A DNA stretch of 64,000 nt from Neisseriaceae bacterium (GCA_027489245.1 JAIYAC010000021.1:1-64000), one strand, 5' to 3'. Numbered from the stretch's first letter, positions 18,419 through 28,864 are shown. The notes: a model not told the origin generated them from the sequence alone. Made by a program: numbers and translations.

Positions 18419-18443
18419 CAACGCCCCGCACGCCGGGGCGTTG
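18419..18443 (+). terminator. Hairpin after the DUF748 gene
   Basis: 10-bp perfect stem CAACGCCCCG / CGGGGCGTTG with a 5-nt loop, followed by TTGTC rather than a clean T-run. The 313-bp gap 18367-18679 holds this hairpin, a possible sigma-54 promoter and no gene that I can see. Confidence 0.6.
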
Positions 18444-18495
18444 TCATGTCTGCTTGTCTGCCCAGGGCGTTTGAAAGCGATTTGACAGTCATGCG

Positions 18496-18511
18496 TGGCA
18501 CGCTTGGTGCA
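18496..18511 (+). promoter_or_regulatory. Candidate sigma-54 promoter for the chemoreceptor operon
   Basis: TGGCACGCTTGGTGCA matches the -24/-12 consensus TGGCACR-N4-TTGCW with one mismatch (G for the first T of the -12 box) and correct 10-nt spacing between GG and GC. The start would lie near 18523, about 155 nt before the receptor ATG. I saw no enhancer site. Confidence 0.42.
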
Positions 18512-18679
18512 AGCTGGCTTGCGTAATGCACCGGGCTGGTTCATACCACATCAATGGCAATAAAACCGTGCCAAGCTGCGGGTATCCCCAATGGCGGCGG
18601 GTGTTCATGACTGTTCTCATGCACCAGCCCGCTGCATGCGCAAGCAGATAACGATAAATAAACAGAGAGGAAATACCCG

Positions 18680-20290
18680 ATGAAGCTGTCTACCCGCCTG
18701 CTGATGCTGACCTTGGCCAGCCTGTTTGGCCTGCTATTACTGGGCGGCATGTCTTTGCATTTCAAGCGCCAGGGCCTGCTGCACGAGAAAGAAACCCAGA
18801 TTACCCACCTGCTGCAGATAGCCGAAAACATCGTGGAGCGTAGCGCCCAGCAGGTGCAGGAGGGCAAGCTCTCCGAAGCCGAAGCCAAGCAGCAGGCGTT
18901 GAAGGCACTGTCCAATGTGCGTACCAAAGAGGTGTACTTCTTCGCGCGCGACCCCGGCAACGTGATGCTGCTGCACCCTAACCAGGCCCGCATCGGCAAG
19001 GTAGACGAGGGGGGCAAGGTGCCCGATGGCCGCACCTCGGTACAGGTATACGCCGATGCCCTGAAAGACAGCCCGTACGGGCTGGTGTACGTGGTGGCCT
19101 CGCGCGATGCCAGCAAGGAAGAGTTTCCCAAGCTGAACGGCGTGGTACGTGTGCAACCCTGGGGCTGGGTCATCGGCACCGGTTTCTTTGTGGATGATAT
19201 CGATGAGGTGTACTGGCGCGAAGCGCGCTGGATGATGCTGATCGTGCTGCTGGGGGTAGTGGGCGTGGCCACGCTGGCCTGGCTACTGTCGCGCAGCATC
19301 TTGCGTTCGCTGGGTGGTGACCCGGCCTATGCCGCCAGCGTAGTGCGCCGCATTGCCGACGGCGACCTCACCGAGCAGATTAGCGTCAACGGCCCGGAGC
19401 ACAGCCTGCTGGGCAGTATGCGCGTGATGCAGCACAAACTGGTGCAGATCATCGGCGATATCCGTACGGGTAGCCACGATATTGCAGACGCCGGTACCCA
19501 GCTCAAGCAGCACATGGGCCACCTGCAAAGCGTGTCGCACAATGCCAGTGAATCCACTGCGTCGGCGGCGGCGGCCATCGAGCAGCTGTCGGTCAGCATC
19601 GATCACGTTACCGCCAGCGCACGGGATAACGAAAACGACGCCCGCCACACGGTAGACGAGGCCGCCAGCGGCACCGCGCTCACTAGCGAAGCCAGCCGCC
19701 ATATCGAGCTGATTGCCAGCCAGATCGGCGAGGTGAATACCCAGGTGCACTCGCTGTCCGAGCGCACGCGCCACATTAGCGGCATTGCCGAAACCATTCG
19801 CGAGATTGCCAACCAGACCAACCTGCTGGCGCTGAATGCCGCCATTGAAGCTGCCCGTGCCGGTGAAACCGGCCGTGGCTTTGCCGTGGTCGCCGACGAG
19901 GTTCGCAAACTGGCCGAGCGTACCGCGCTGGCCACCGACGAGATTTCCGCCATTGTGCAAGCCGTGGTGGCCGACACCGGTACCGTATCCGGCCAGGTGC
20001 AAAGCATTGCCCCGGTGGTAGAGCAGGGCGTGACCCGTGTGCAGGAGGCCTCCAGCGCGCTGCAGGCGATCAACAACCGTGCGCAGGATTCGCTCAGCCG
20101 CATCCGCTCGGTGGCGCTGGCCATGTCGGAGCAGAGCAAGGCCGGTACCAGTATTGCCGGCAGTGTGGAGCAGGTAGCCGGCGTGGTGGAAGATGCGCTG
20201 TCATCGGCCAGCCATGCTGTAGAGCAGGTTAATGCCATCCATCAGCAAGCCGAGGCTTTGCGGACATCGGTAAACCGCTTCCGTACATGA
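18680..20290 (+). CDS. Methyl-accepting chemotaxis protein with Cache sensor
   Basis: 536-residue chemoreceptor. One transmembrane helix lies at about residues 7-25, then a single-Cache periplasmic ligand domain (about 30-175, with [17 protein letters not shown] and the GWVIGTGFF pattern), a second helix (about 182-202), a HAMP segment and a long coiled coil. The coiled coil carries the hairpin tip [19 protein letters not shown], which contacts CheA/CheW. GAGAGGA precedes the ATG. Its stop overlaps the start of the solute-binding gene (ATGA), so receptor and binding protein are probably made together. Confidence 0.95.
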   Translation: MKLSTRLLMLTLASLFGLLLLGGMSLHFKRQGLLHEKETQITHLLQIAENIVERSAQQVQEGKLSEAEAKQQALKALSNVRTKEVYFFARDPGNVMLLHPNQARIGKVDEGGKVPDGRTSVQVYADALKDSPYGLVYVVASRDASKEEFPKLNGVVRVQPWGWVIGTGFFVDDIDEVYWREARWMMLIVLLGVVGVATLAWLLSRSILRSLGGDPAYAASVVRRIADGDLTEQISVNGPEHSLLGSMRVMQHKLVQIIGDIRTGSHDIADAGTQLKQHMGHLQSVSHNASESTASAAAAIEQLSVSIDHVTASARDNENDARHTVDEAASGTALTSEASRHIELIASQIGEVNTQVHSLSERTRHISGIAETIREIANQTNLLALNAAIEAARAGETGRGFAVVADEVRKLAERTALATDEISAIVQAVVADTGTVSGQVQSIAPVVEQGVTRVQEASSALQAINNRAQDSLSRIRSVALAMSEQSKAGTSIAGSVEQVAGVVEDALSSASHAVEQVNAIHQQAEALRTSVNRFRT

Positions 20291-21045
20291 TGTGGCGTTT
20301 GTTGGCCTTGCTATTGTCGCTGGCCAGTACGCAAGTGCTGGCACAGACGCCTGTACGCTGGCCAGCGGTATACGTGCATAGCTTGCAGGGGGTCACCCTG
20401 CATGACACCTCGCCGCTGATGCCACGCCCCGGCAGCGGCCCGCGCGCGTTTTCACTGGCGCTGGCTCAGGCGCTACTGCAGCAACTTGGCCGCCCCCAGG
20501 CGGTCAGCGATGTGCCGCTGGCACGGGCGCTGAAAGCGCTGGACGCGCGGCAGCCGGCCTGGCTGGTGGGCCTGTTGCGCACGCCGGCACGCGAGCTGCG
20601 CTACCAATGGCTGCTGCCCTTGTACCGTGACACGCTGGTGTTTTATCAGTCCCCGCTACGCCCGAACGATGTCACCACCTGGCAGCAGGCGCGTCTGCTG
20701 CCAGTCTGCGTGGTGCAAGGCAGTGCGCCCGAAGAGTACGCGCTGCAGTTTGGCCTGCAGCGGGTGGAACGCAGCAGCAGCTATGCGCTCTGCCTGCGCA
20801 TGTTGGCCGCAGGCCGCGTGCGCCTGGCACCGGTGGTGGCGGGTGACCTCAAAGCCAAGCTGCAGGAGGCCGGGCTATCGGCCGCTGCCGTACAGCCCAG
20901 CCCGCTGCCCACGGTGGCGCTGGAAAGCTATCTGGTGGCGTCGCATGCTACGCCACCTGCCGAGCTGCAAGCCTGGCGCGATGCCTGGCAACAGCTGGTA
21001 GCCAGTGCCGCTTACCGCCAGCTGCGCCAGCAATACTGGCCGTGA
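20287..21045 (+). CDS. Periplasmic solute-binding-like protein
   Basis: 252-residue exported protein with a signal peptide (about residues 1-20, ending VLA) and the general layout of a family-3 extracellular solute-binding protein, with one cysteine pair (VCVV, YALCLRM). It starts inside the stop of the chemoreceptor gene (ATGATGA), with two adjacent possible ATGs at 20287 and 20290. There are no ABC permease genes nearby. It may therefore present a ligand to the Cache receptor, or tune it, rather than feed a transporter; that role is inference. Confidence 0.72.
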   Translation: MMWRLLALLLSLASTQVLAQTPVRWPAVYVHSLQGVTLHDTSPLMPRPGSGPRAFSLALAQALLQQLGRPQAVSDVPLARALKALDARQPAWLVGLLRTPARELRYQWLLPLYRDTLVFYQSPLRPNDVTTWQQARLLPVCVVQGSAPEEYALQFGLQRVERSSSYALCLRMLAAGRVRLAPVVAGDLKAKLQEAGLSAAAVQPSPLPTVALESYLVASHATPPAELQAWRDAWQQLVASAAYRQLRQQYWP

Positions 21046-21156
21046 ACACCGGTGTTGGCCTTTGACCCCCATCAATGCCCTGAGCCACTAAAAATTGTGT
21101 AATCTGCCCCTTGGGGTGCTACATATGGTGGTGTGGTCATGACACGGGAGCAGGCA

Positions 21157-24009
21157 ATGGTATGGGTAGAGCAAGACATTTCGCGTGAAGTACTGCTGGA
21201 AAAATACGCCAAAAACGGCGAACAGAGCGTCAGCGAGGTACGCCAGCGCGTGGCGCAGGCGCTGGCCGCGCAGGAAAACGACCCTGCCCGTTTCGCCCCG
21301 CTGTTCTTTGCCGCGCTGGATCAGGGCTTTATCCCCGGCGGGCGCATCAACTCGGCCGCCGGTACCGACCTGAAAGCCACCCTCATCAACTGCTTTGTAC
21401 AGCCAGTGGGCGATGCGGTAGCGCAAACCGAAAACGGCAAGGTAGGCATTTACGAGGCGCTGCTGCAGTCGGCCGAAACCATGCGCCGCGGCGGTGGCGT
21501 GGGCTACAACTTTAGCCGCATCCGCCCGCGTGGCGCTTTGGTAAAAGGCACCAATAGCCGTGCCTCCGGCCCGGTTTCCTATATGCGTGTGTTCGACCGC
21601 AGCTGCGAAACGGTGGAATCGGCCGGCGCACGCCGTGGCGCGCAAATGGGCGTGCTGGATGTCAGCCACCCGGATATCGAAGACTTCATCCACGCCAAAG
21701 ACCAGGGCGACCTGCGCAATTTCAATATGTCGGTGGGCGTGTCCGACGCCTTCATGCAGGCGGTAGAGGCCGACGGCGACTGGCCGCTGACCCACGCCGT
21801 GGCCCCGGCCAACAGTGCCTTCCCCGGCAGCTATCAGCGTGACGACGGGCTGTGGGTGTACCGCACGGTACGTGCCCGCGAACTATGGCAGCAAATCATG
21901 CACAGCACTTATGACCACGCCGAGCCCGGTGTGCTGTTCATGAGCAAGATCAACGCCGACAACAACCTGTCCTACTGCGAAGTGATCGAGTCCACCAACC
22001 CGTGTGGCGAGCAGCCACTGCCGGATTACGGCTGCTGCGACCTGGGCTCCATCAACCTGTGCGGCTTTGTGCGCCAGCCGTTTGGCGAGCACGCCAGCTT
22101 TGACTACGCCGCCTTCGAGCAAGTGGTCCGCACCGCCATCCGCATGCTGGACAACGTGCTGGACCTCACCGTGTGGCCGCTGGTGGAGCAAGAGCGCGAG
22201 GCGCAAAACAAGCGCCGTGTCGGGCTGGGCTTTACCGGCCTGGGCGACGCGCTGATCATGCTGCGCGTGCGCTACGACAGCGAAGAGGGCAGAAGGTTGG
22301 CCGCCAGCATCGCCGAGCACATGCGCGATGCCGCCTACGACGCCTCGATCGACCTGGCTATCGAGAAGGGCGCTTTCCCGCTATTCGACGCCGAACGCTA
22401 CCTGGCCGCGCCGCACTGCGCCAGCCGCCTGCCCGCGGCCATTCAGGCGCGCATTCGCCAGCACGGCATCCGTAATTCGCACCTGCTGTCGATTGCCCCC
22501 ACCGGCACCATATCGCTGGCCTTTGCCGACAATGCCTCCAACGGTATCGAGCCGCCGTTCAGCTGGTTCTACACCCGCAAAAAACGCATGGCCGACGGCA
22601 GCCAGCAGGAATACCTGGTAGAGGACCACGCCTACCGCGTGTACCGCATGCAAGGTGGCGATACCACTGCGCTGCCCGATTACTTTGTCAGCGCGCTGCA
22701 GATGAGCGCACTGGACCACATGCGCATGGTGGCGGCGGTAGCACCGTTTATCGATACGGCGATCTCCAAAACGGTGAACGTACCCGCCGACTACCCGTTT
22801 GACGACTTCGAAAGCCTGTACCTGGAAGCCTGGCGCGCCGGACTGAAAGGCATTACCACCTACCGCCCCAATAGCGTGCTGGGCTCGGTACTGTCGGTGG
22901 CCCCCACTGCGGCCAACCCTGGCAGCCAGGCGCTGCCGCAGGACCTGAACCAGAGCGACCCGGACCGCCGCATCACGCTGAATAGCGCGCCCAGCCCGGC
23001 GCTGGCCAGCCTCAAGTGGCCGCACCGGCCCAAGCTCAAGCACGGCAACCCGTCGTGGACCTATATGGTAGAGGGCGAAGAGGGCGATTTTGCCGTGATG
23101 GTGGGCCATGTCGATGGCAGCCAGCCGGGCGAAGCCGCGCTGCCGTTCGAGTGCTGGGTCAACGGCGACGTGCCGCGTGGCCTGGGTGCCATCGCCAAAA
23201 CGCTGTCCATGGACATGCGCTGCCGCGACCGTACCTGGCTGGCCGCCAAGCTGGACGCGTTGGCCGCCACTCGTGGCGACCGCCACTACCGTGTAGAGCT
23301 GGCCGACGGTGCGCTGCAGAGCAGCGCCGCCGCCGCCGCGCTGGCCAGGGTGGTGAAATACCGCGTGGCGCAGCTGGGCGCACTGGCCGGTGCCGACGGC
23401 GACGCCACGCCGGTAATGGACGCGCTGTTTGCCCGCAAAGAGCCCAAATCCGGTGCCGATGGCACCATCAGCTGGTCGGTAGACGTAGTCAACCCGCAAA
23501 CCGGCGACGACTTTGCCCTGTTTGTGAAAGAGCTGGTGCTGCCCAACGGCCAGCGCCGCCCGTACTCCATGTGGCTGGCCGGCCACTACCCGCGCGAGCT
23601 GGACGGCCTGTGCAAGATGCTCAGCCTGGACATGCGCGTGATCGACCCGGCGTGGATAGGCATGAAGCTGCGCAAGCTGCAAAGCTACGCCGAGCCGCAG
23701 GCCGACTTCTTTGCCCGCACCCCAGGCAGCGACAAATCGCAAAGCTGGCCGTCTACCGAGGCTTATCTGGCGCGGCTGATCATCCATCGCTACGCCATGC
23801 TGGGCATTCTCAGTGAAGACGGTGTGCCGGTAGAGGACATGGGGGTGATGGTGCCGGAGCAGGGCGAGCTGTTTGGCAATAGCGTGGTCAGCCCCGCTGC
23901 CGCCACCATGGCGGGCAAGGCCTGCCCGGAGTGCGGCAACCGTGCGCTGATCAAGAAAGATGGTTGCGAGTTCTGCACCGCCTGCGGCCACGTCGGGGCG
24001 TGCGGCTAG
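21157..24009 (+). CDS. nrdJ: Class II (adenosylcobalamin-dependent) ribonucleotide reductase
   Basis: About 950-residue enzyme that reduces ribonucleotides with B12 radical chemistry, independently of oxygen. The catalytic barrel shows [21 protein letters not shown], the loop [22 protein letters not shown] and PTGTIS. After the core, two homologous TSCPD-like repeats follow (roughly 23080-23270 and 23510-23690), sharing the pattern W-x-G-x-x-P-R-x-L/G...LSMDMR. The protein ends in a four-cysteine zinc-ribbon-like tail (CPECGN...CEFCTACG). The ATG at 21157 is chosen for GGGAG six bases upstream; starts at 21139 (ATG) or 21133 (GTG) are possible. No cobalamin riboswitch is seen in the short leader. 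Confidence 0.93.
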   Translation: MVWVEQDISREVLLEKYAKNGEQSVSEVRQRVAQALAAQENDPARFAPLFFAALDQGFIPGGRINSAAGTDLKATLINCFVQPVGDAVAQTENGKVGIYEALLQSAETMRRGGGVGYNFSRIRPRGALVKGTNSRASGPVSYMRVFDRSCETVESAGARRGAQMGVLDVSHPDIEDFIHAKDQGDLRNFNMSVGVSDAFMQAVEADGDWPLTHAVAPANSAFPGSYQRDDGLWVYRTVRARELWQQIMHSTYDHAEPGVLFMSKINADNNLSYCEVIESTNPCGEQPLPDYGCCDLGSINLCGFVRQPFGEHASFDYAAFEQVVRTAIRMLDNVLDLTVWPLVEQEREAQNKRRVGLGFTGLGDALIMLRVRYDSEEGRRLAASIAEHMRDAAYDASIDLAIEKGAFPLFDAERYLAAPHCASRLPAAIQARIRQHGIRNSHLLSIAPTGTISLAFADNASNGIEPPFSWFYTRKKRMADGSQQEYLVEDHAYRVYRMQGGDTTALPDYFVSALQMSALDHMRMVAAVAPFIDTAISKTVNVPADYPFDDFESLYLEAWRAGLKGITTYRPNSVLGSVLSVAPTAANPGSQALPQDLNQSDPDRRITLNSAPSPALASLKWPHRPKLKHGNPSWTYMVEGEEGDFAVMVGHVDGSQPGEAALPFECWVNGDVPRGLGAIAKTLSMDMRCRDRTWLAAKLDALAATRGDRHYRVELADGALQSSAAAAALARVVKYRVAQLGALAGADGDATPVMDALFARKEPKSGADGTISWSVDVVNPQTGDDFALFVKELVLPNGQRRPYSMWLAGHYPRELDGLCKMLSLDMRVIDPAWIGMKLRKLQSYAEPQADFFARTPGSDKSQSWPSTEAYLARLIIHRYAMLGILSEDGVPVEDMGVMVPEQGELFGNSVVSPAAATMAGKACPECGNRALIKKDGCEFCTACGHVGACG

Positions 24010-24031
24010 CCACGTTGACGTGGTGACAACG

Positions 24032-24055
24032 TGCCGCCTGCGGGCGGCATTTTCT
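24032..24055 (+). terminator. Intrinsic terminator after nrdJ
   Basis: 7-bp GC stem TGCCGCC / GGCGGCA with a 4-nt loop, followed by TTTTCTT. The rest of the gap to 24300 contains one GTTGGCCGC core (24107-24115) and no gene I can support. Confidence 0.7.
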
Positions 24056-24300
24056 TGCCTGATATCGGTGTGAGATCGATGCCAGTATTTTGTCAGTGTC
24101 GGGTGAGTTGGCCGCGAGCAGTCTGGATGACGTGTCGCTGCGGGCGGGGCGTTTTACGCGCGAGACAGGCGGCTAGTGCGAAAGTTCATGGCTGGAAATG
24201 ATAATTTTCAGTGCGTATCTCCCTTGATTTGGCGCAAAAAACGCCTGGCCAGAAAGCGTAGCCTAGAGGCATGAGATCGTTTTCATGAAAGGGCAAGAAA

Positions 24301-25431
24301 ATGGCTGTTAGCGAATTCCACATCCCCGCACTGAACCTGATGGGCGCCGGTAGCGTACAAAAAGCAGTCGATGCCATGCAGGCACGCGGCTTTCGCCGCA
24401 CGCTGATTGTTACCGATGGTGGCCTGGTGAAAGCTGGCCTGGTAGCCCAGGTACAAAACCAGCTGCAGGCGGCCGATATCCAGTCTTTCGTGTTCGATGG
24501 CGTGCAGCCCAACCCCACCACGGCCAACGTCGGCGCCGGCCTGGCGCTGCTGCGTGAAAAAAACGGTGACAGCGTGATCTCGCTGGGCGGCGGCTCGCCG
24601 CACGACTGTGCCAAGGCCATTGCACTGGTGGCGGTCAACGGTGGCCAGATCCAGGACTACGAAGGCGTGGACAAATCGGCCAAGCCGCAGCTGCCGCTGG
24701 TGGCCATCAACACCACCGCCGGTACCGCCAGCGAAATGACGCGCTTCTGCATCATTACCGACGAATCGCGCCATATCAAAATGGCCATCGTGGACAAACA
24801 CACCACGCCCATCCTGTCGGTAAACGACCCGGAAACCATGCTGGGCATGCCGGCCAGCCTGACGGCCGCCACCGGTATGGATGCGCTGACGCACGCGGTA
24901 GAGGCGTATGTGTCCACTGCGGCCAACCCCATCACCGACGCCTGCGCGCTGAAAGCGGTAAGCCTGATTGCGGCCAACCTGCGTGCTGCGGTCGGTAACG
25001 GCCAGGACATGGCGGCGCGCGAAAACATGGCCTACGCCCAGTTCCTGGCGGGCATGGCGTTCAATAATGCGTCGCTGGGCTATGTGCACGCGATGGCGCA
25101 CCAGCTGGGCGGCTTCTACGACCTGCCGCACGGTGTGTGCAATGCCGTGCTGCTGCCGCACGTACAGGCCTTTAATGCCCGCGTAGCGTCGGCCCGCCTG
25201 GCGGACGTGGCGGTAGCGCTGGGGGTGGAAGCCTCGGCCGAGGCAGCACTGGCGGCCATCCGCCAGCTGGCGGCGGACGTGGGCATTCCGGCTGGCCTGA
25301 CCCAGCTGGGCGTGAAGGATGAAGACATCGCCACGCTGGCAGCCAACGCGCTGAAAGACGCCTGCGGCCTGACCAACCCCATCCAGCCGACACAGGCCGA
25401 GGTCGAGGCGATTTATCGCGCCGCCCTGTAA
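24301..25431 (+). CDS. Iron-containing alcohol dehydrogenase
   Basis: 376-residue type III NAD-dependent alcohol dehydrogenase, similar to YiaY/AdhB-type enzymes. The N-terminal nucleotide-binding domain has [14 protein letters not shown] (dinucleotide loop). The C-terminal helical domain carries the metal-binding family pattern, with [14 protein letters not shown] and the histidine-rich [19 protein letters not shown] supplying Asp and His ligands for iron. It oxidises short alcohols or reduces aldehydes. It stands alone with its own terminator. The ribosome site is AAAGGG upstream of the ATG. The substrate is not determinable. Confidence 0.93.
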   Translation: MAVSEFHIPALNLMGAGSVQKAVDAMQARGFRRTLIVTDGGLVKAGLVAQVQNQLQAADIQSFVFDGVQPNPTTANVGAGLALLREKNGDSVISLGGGSPHDCAKAIALVAVNGGQIQDYEGVDKSAKPQLPLVAINTTAGTASEMTRFCIITDESRHIKMAIVDKHTTPILSVNDPETMLGMPASLTAATGMDALTHAVEAYVSTAANPITDACALKAVSLIAANLRAAVGNGQDMAARENMAYAQFLAGMAFNNASLGYVHAMAHQLGGFYDLPHGVCNAVLLPHVQAFNARVASARLADVAVALGVEASAEAALAAIRQLAADVGIPAGLTQLGVKDEDIATLAANALKDACGLTNPIQPTQAEVEAIYRAAL

Positions 25432-25456
25432 GCGGGTAGCCTTATCGGGTAGTGCC

Positions 25457-25486
25457 AAAGCCGGTGCGTTTGCGCCGGCTTTTTTG
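25457..25486 (+). terminator. Intrinsic terminator after the alcohol dehydrogenase gene
   Basis: 11-bp stem AAAGCCGGTGC / GCGCCGGCTTT (one G-T pair) with a GTTT loop and a six-T run. The A-run on the other side may also serve the convergent LysR gene. Confidence 0.85.
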
Positions 25487-25500
25487 CGCGCCTGGCGTGG

Positions 25501-26421
25501 CTATGGCGCGGCAGGCGGCTGGTGTGGCGCGCTGGTGCCGGCGGCCAGCATGGCGTCGACAAAAGCGGCCACCAGTGGCGAGGTGTCGCGTTCGCGCCAG
25601 GCTACGGTCAGCGTCATGTAGGCGTGGCTGTCCAGCAGCGGCACATAGCAGATGCCGGGCAGCTGCACGCACTGTAGCGGCGCCGGTAGCACGGCCACGC
25701 CCAGCCCGGCGTCGACCAGGCCGATCTGGGTGGTGGCTTCGCCGGCCAGCTGGTGTACCCGCCATTCAAAACCCGCCTCGCGCGCCAGCTTTTCCAGGCG
25801 GCGGGTCAGCCAGTTGCCGCTGCTGGACGGGTAGCCGATGATGCGCTCGCCAGCCAGCTGCGCCAGGGCAATGCCGGGGCTGGCGGCCAGCGGGTGGCTG
25901 CGTGGCAGCACCGCGCACAGGCGGTCGCGCCGCACCTCGCGCAGCGCCAGGCCGGGGGTGTCTTCCTCGCCGTTAAAGCGCACCACGCCCACATCCAGCT
26001 TGTTGCTGCCCAGCAGCTGGAACTGCTCGCGGGTGAACTCTTCGTGAAAGTGCAGGGTCACGCTGCCGTGCTGCTGGCGAAACCGCAGCAGCGCGGTGGG
26101 CAGCAGCGACATCAGCGGCAGCGAGGAGGTAAAGCCGATATTCAGCTCGCCAATTTCGCCACGGGCGGCGCGGCGTGCCTCGTCGGCTGCCTGGCTGGTG
26201 CCTTCCAGCAGGGCGCGGGCGCGCAGCAGAAAGCGCTCGCCAGCCGCGGTGAGCTTGACGGCGCGCTGGTGCCGCTCGAACAGGCTCACGCCCAGCTCCT
26301 GCTCCAGCGCGCGGATCTGCTGGCTGAGCGGTGGCTGCGCCATGTGCAGGCGCTCGGCAGCGCGGGTGAAGTGCAGCTCTTCGGCTACCGCCACGAAATA
26401 ACGCAGGTGTCGCAGCTCCAT
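25501..26421 (-). CDS. LysR-family transcriptional regulator (YnfL-like)
   Basis: 306-residue LysR regulator. The N-terminal winged helix-turn-helix is clear (RYFVAVAEELHFTRAAERLHMAQPP is the signature region, residues about 7-31), followed by the effector-binding domain. It is divergent from an MFS efflux gene, the arrangement of E. coli ynfL/ynfM. An inverted repeat in the 98-bp shared promoter is a likely binding site. The inducer is unknown. Confidence 0.92.
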   Translation of the reverse strand: MELRHLRYFVAVAEELHFTRAAERLHMAQPPLSQQIRALEQELGVSLFERHQRAVKLTAAGERFLLRARALLEGTSQAADEARRAARGEIGELNIGFTSSLPLMSLLPTALLRFRQQHGSVTLHFHEEFTREQFQLLGSNKLDVGVVRFNGEEDTPGLALREVRRDRLCAVLPRSHPLAASPGIALAQLAGERIIGYPSSSGNWLTRRLEKLAREAGFEWRVHQLAGEATTQIGLVDAGLGVAVLPAPLQCVQLPGICYVPLLDSHAYMTLTVAWRERDTSPLVAAFVDAMLAAGTSAPHQPPAAP

Positions 26422-26429
26422 TTGATACT

Positions 26430-26453
26430 TTCAATGTATTAATGCCTATTGAA
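26430..26453. promoter_or_regulatory. Likely LysR operator between divergent genes
   Basis: Inverted repeat TTCAAT (26430-26435) and ATTGAA (26448-26453) separated by 12 nt, of the spaced-dyad type bound by LysR regulators, located immediately upstream of the regulator gene and facing the MFS gene. Confidence 0.55.
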
Positions 26454-26519
26454 ATATATATTGGACGTTGCCAACCGCCAAGCCTAGGCTGACACCATTA
26501 CCTGACAAGGTGTCTGCTC

Positions 26520-27761
26520 ATGTCTTGTGCTTCTGCTGTGCTGGCCCGCGTGGCCGGCGAAACCACCCCGCATCACGCCGGTTCTGCCGCCTGGTGGCGC
26601 GCCACCTGGGCGGCGGCGATTGGCGGCTTTGCGACCTTTGCCCTGCTGTACGGCGTACAGCCGCTGATGCCGCTGTTTGCCGCGCATTACGGCCTGTCGC
26701 CTGCGGCGGCCAGTGCGGTACTGTCGTCGGCTACCTTGCCCATGGCGCTGTTGCTGATACCAGCCAGCCTGCTAGCGGAAAAGGTTGGCCGCACGCCCTT
26801 GATGGTGGCCTCGCTGGCGGGCGGGGTGCTGCTGTCGTGGCTGGCGGTGTGGAGCAGCAGCTTTGGCTGGCTGCTGCTGTGGCGGGCGCTGTTTGGCGTG
26901 CTGATGGCCGGCCTGCCGGCGCTGGCGCTGTCTTATCTGTCCGAAGAGCTGGCGCCCGAGTCGCTGGGGCGGGCGGTGGGTTTGTATATTGCGGCCAACG
27001 CGCTGGGCGGCATGAGCGGGCGCTATGTGGCGGCGGTGGTGGCCGACGCCTGGGGCTTGCAAGCCGGGCTGCTGGCACTGGCGGTGATGGGCACGCTGGC
27101 CGCGCTGGTGTTCTGGAAGCTGCTGCCGCCTTCGCGCCGCTTTGTGCCGCGCCAGGTATCGCTGGCCAGCGTACTGGCCGATAGCCGCCAGCATTGGCGC
27201 GACCCCGGTTTGTCCCGCTTGTTCTTGCTGGGTTTCATGCTGATGGGCGGCTTTGTCAGCCTGTACAACTACCTGGGCTTCCGCCTGCAGGCGGCGCCGT
27301 TCGGGCTGTCGCAAAGCGCCATCGGGCTGATTTTCTTGCTGTACGTGGTGGGCATGGTGTCATCCAGCCTGGGCGGGCGCTGGGCCGACCGCTACGGCCG
27401 CCGCGTGGTGCTGTGGAAAATGGTGGCGCTGATGCTGCCGGCGCTACTGCTGACGCTGAGCCAGAGCCTGTGGCTGGTGGTGGCCGGGGTGGCGCTGTTT
27501 ACCTTTGGCTTTTTTGCCGCGCACTCGGTAGCAGCCAGCTGGGTCGGGCGCCGCGTGACCCACGCACGCGGCCTGGCCTCGGCGTTTTACCTGACATCGT
27601 ATTACCTGGGTTCGGCGTTTATCGGTAGCGGTTCCGGCCTGATGTGGCGGCTGGATGGCTGGCCGGGGGTGGCCGGGCTGATCGGTGGGCTATTGGCGCT
27701 GTGCCTGTGGCTGACCTGGCAGCTGCGCAGGGTGGAGCCGCTGCCGGTAGCGGCCAGTTAA
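26520..27761 (+). CDS. MFS transporter (YnfM-like)
   Basis: 413-residue major facilitator with about 12 transmembrane helices. The loop 2-3 motif is recognisable as LLAEKVGRTPLM, and a second-half counterpart is GGRWADRYGRRVV. It is most like YnfM, a putative arabinose/drug exporter. It is divergent from the LysR regulator that probably controls it and is followed after only 10 bp by a RidA-family gene, so the two are likely co-transcribed. Confidence 0.88.
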   Translation: MSCASAVLARVAGETTPHHAGSAAWWRATWAAAIGGFATFALLYGVQPLMPLFAAHYGLSPAAASAVLSSATLPMALLLIPASLLAEKVGRTPLMVASLAGGVLLSWLAVWSSSFGWLLLWRALFGVLMAGLPALALSYLSEELAPESLGRAVGLYIAANALGGMSGRYVAAVVADAWGLQAGLLALAVMGTLAALVFWKLLPPSRRFVPRQVSLASVLADSRQHWRDPGLSRLFLLGFMLMGGFVSLYNYLGFRLQAAPFGLSQSAIGLIFLLYVVGMVSSSLGGRWADRYGRRVVLWKMVALMLPALLLTLSQSLWLVVAGVALFTFGFFAAHSVAASWVGRRVTHARGLASAFYLTSYYLGSAFIGSGSGLMWRLDGWPGVAGLIGGLLALCLWLTWQLRRVEPLPVAAS

Positions 27762-27771
27762 GGAGCAGAGC

Positions 27772-28242
27772 ATGACACGGGATCAACAGTTGGCCGCATG
27801 CTGCGCCGCGGTAGGGCTGGACCTGCACGAGGCGCTGCAGATCGGCGGCCAGTACGTGCCGCTGCTGCAGCACGGGCAGGAAATCCACATTAGCGGCCAG
27901 ATACCGCGTGTGGGCAGCCAGGTGGTGGTGTGCGGCCGCGTGGGCGACAGCTGCAGCGAGGCCGACGCCTGCCACGCGGCGCATATTGCCTGCCTGCGCG
28001 CGCTGGTGCTGCTGTACCAGCACCTGGGCTCGCTGGACGGCGTGGCGCGCATCCTGCGCCTGAATGTGTACGTGCAGAGCGCGGTCGCTTTTAGCCGCCA
28101 GAGCGAGGTGGCCAATGCGGCCTCGGCCCTGCTGTACCAGCTGCTGGGCGAGGTCGGTGTGCACGTGCGTACCTCGGTAGGCGTGTACCAGCTGCCCAAG
28201 AATGCGGCGGTGGAGCTGGACATGGTGGCCATTGCCGCCTGA
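27772..28242 (+). CDS. RidA/YjgF-family protein
   Basis: 156-residue Rid-family protein, whose members hydrolyse reactive enamine/imine intermediates from PLP enzymes or act in related deamination steps. The core includes ISGQIPRVG near residue 40 and HAAHIACLRALVLLYQHLGSL in the middle. The canonical C-terminal RidA arginine motif is not obvious, so it may be a non-archetypal subgroup with altered activity. AAGGAG lies seven bases before the ATG. It lies just after the MFS gene and is probably in the same operon. Confidence 0.8.
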   Translation: MTRDQQLAACCAAVGLDLHEALQIGGQYVPLLQHGQEIHISGQIPRVGSQVVVCGRVGDSCSEADACHAAHIACLRALVLLYQHLGSLDGVARILRLNVYVQSAVAFSRQSEVANAASALLYQLLGEVGVHVRTSVGVYQLPKNAAVELDMVAIAA

Positions 28243-28306
28243 TGGTGGGCTGGCGGGCGGCGCGGCCATGGCGTATACCGGATGAGTCCCCCTGAAGGAG
28301 TACACC

Positions 28307-28852
28307 ATGAGCCTGAATGTTCTTGCCATCTGTGGCAGCCTGCGCCAGAAATCTGCCAATAAAGGCCTGCTGCGCTACGCTGCGGCCAACCTGCCGGAAG
28401 GCATGCAGCTGACCATTGCCGACCTGTCGGATATGCCGTTTTATAACGCCGATATCAGCGACAAGCCGGCTGCCGTGCAGCGCTTGCTGGGCCAGCTGGC
28501 CGCGGCCGATGCCTTGCTGCTGGCCTGCCCGGAGTACAACTATTCCATTGCCCCCGCGTTGAAAAACGCGCTGGACTGGGCCTCGCGCGAGCCGGGCAAT
28601 GCGCTGTTGGCGGGCAAGCCGGCGGCCATCATGGGCGCGGGCGGCGGCATGGGCACCTCGCGTGCGCAGTACCACCTGCGTCAGGTATGCGTGTACCTGA
28701 ATGTGCACGTGCTGAACCAGCCCGAGGTGTTTGCCAATGCCTTTGCCGGCGGGTTTGATGGCGACGGCAACCTGCTGGACGCGGCGATTCAGGAAAACAT
28801 CCGCAAACAGTTGGCCGCATTGCAGGCCTGGCATGCCCGCCTGAGTGCTTGA
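28307..28852 (+). CDS. NADPH-dependent FMN reductase
   Basis: 181-residue flavodoxin-like quinone/chromate reductase (YieF/ChrR/Azr type). The FMN phosphate loop is GSLRQKSAN near residue 10, the flavin-contact segment is CPEYNYSIAPALKNALDW, and GAGGGMGTSRAQYHLR is the third conserved block. It reduces quinones or other electrophiles with FMN and NAD(P)H, limiting oxidative stress. The ribosome site GAAGGAG is strong. A long GC hairpin terminator follows. Confidence 0.92.
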   Translation: MSLNVLAICGSLRQKSANKGLLRYAAANLPEGMQLTIADLSDMPFYNADISDKPAAVQRLLGQLAAADALLLACPEYNYSIAPALKNALDWASREPGNALLAGKPAAIMGAGGGMGTSRAQYHLRQVCVYLNVHVLNQPEVFANAFAGGFDGDGNLLDAAIQENIRKQLAALQAWHARLSA

Positions 28853-28864
28853 GGCGAAGTGAAA

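Noticed and set aside
18482-18487. TTGACA as a sigma-70 -35 box for the chemoreceptor
   Set aside because: No -10-like hexamer at 16-18 bp; the sigma-54-like element downstream fits better.
21046-21156. Cobalamin riboswitch before nrdJ
   Set aside because: The leader is only about 90-110 nt and shows no B12-box-like sequence; only a 12-bp palindrome (AACACCGGTGTT, 21045-21056) is seen.
22381-23991. 536-codon minus-strand frame opposite nrdJ
   Set aside because: Shadow frame; no motif and no start signals.
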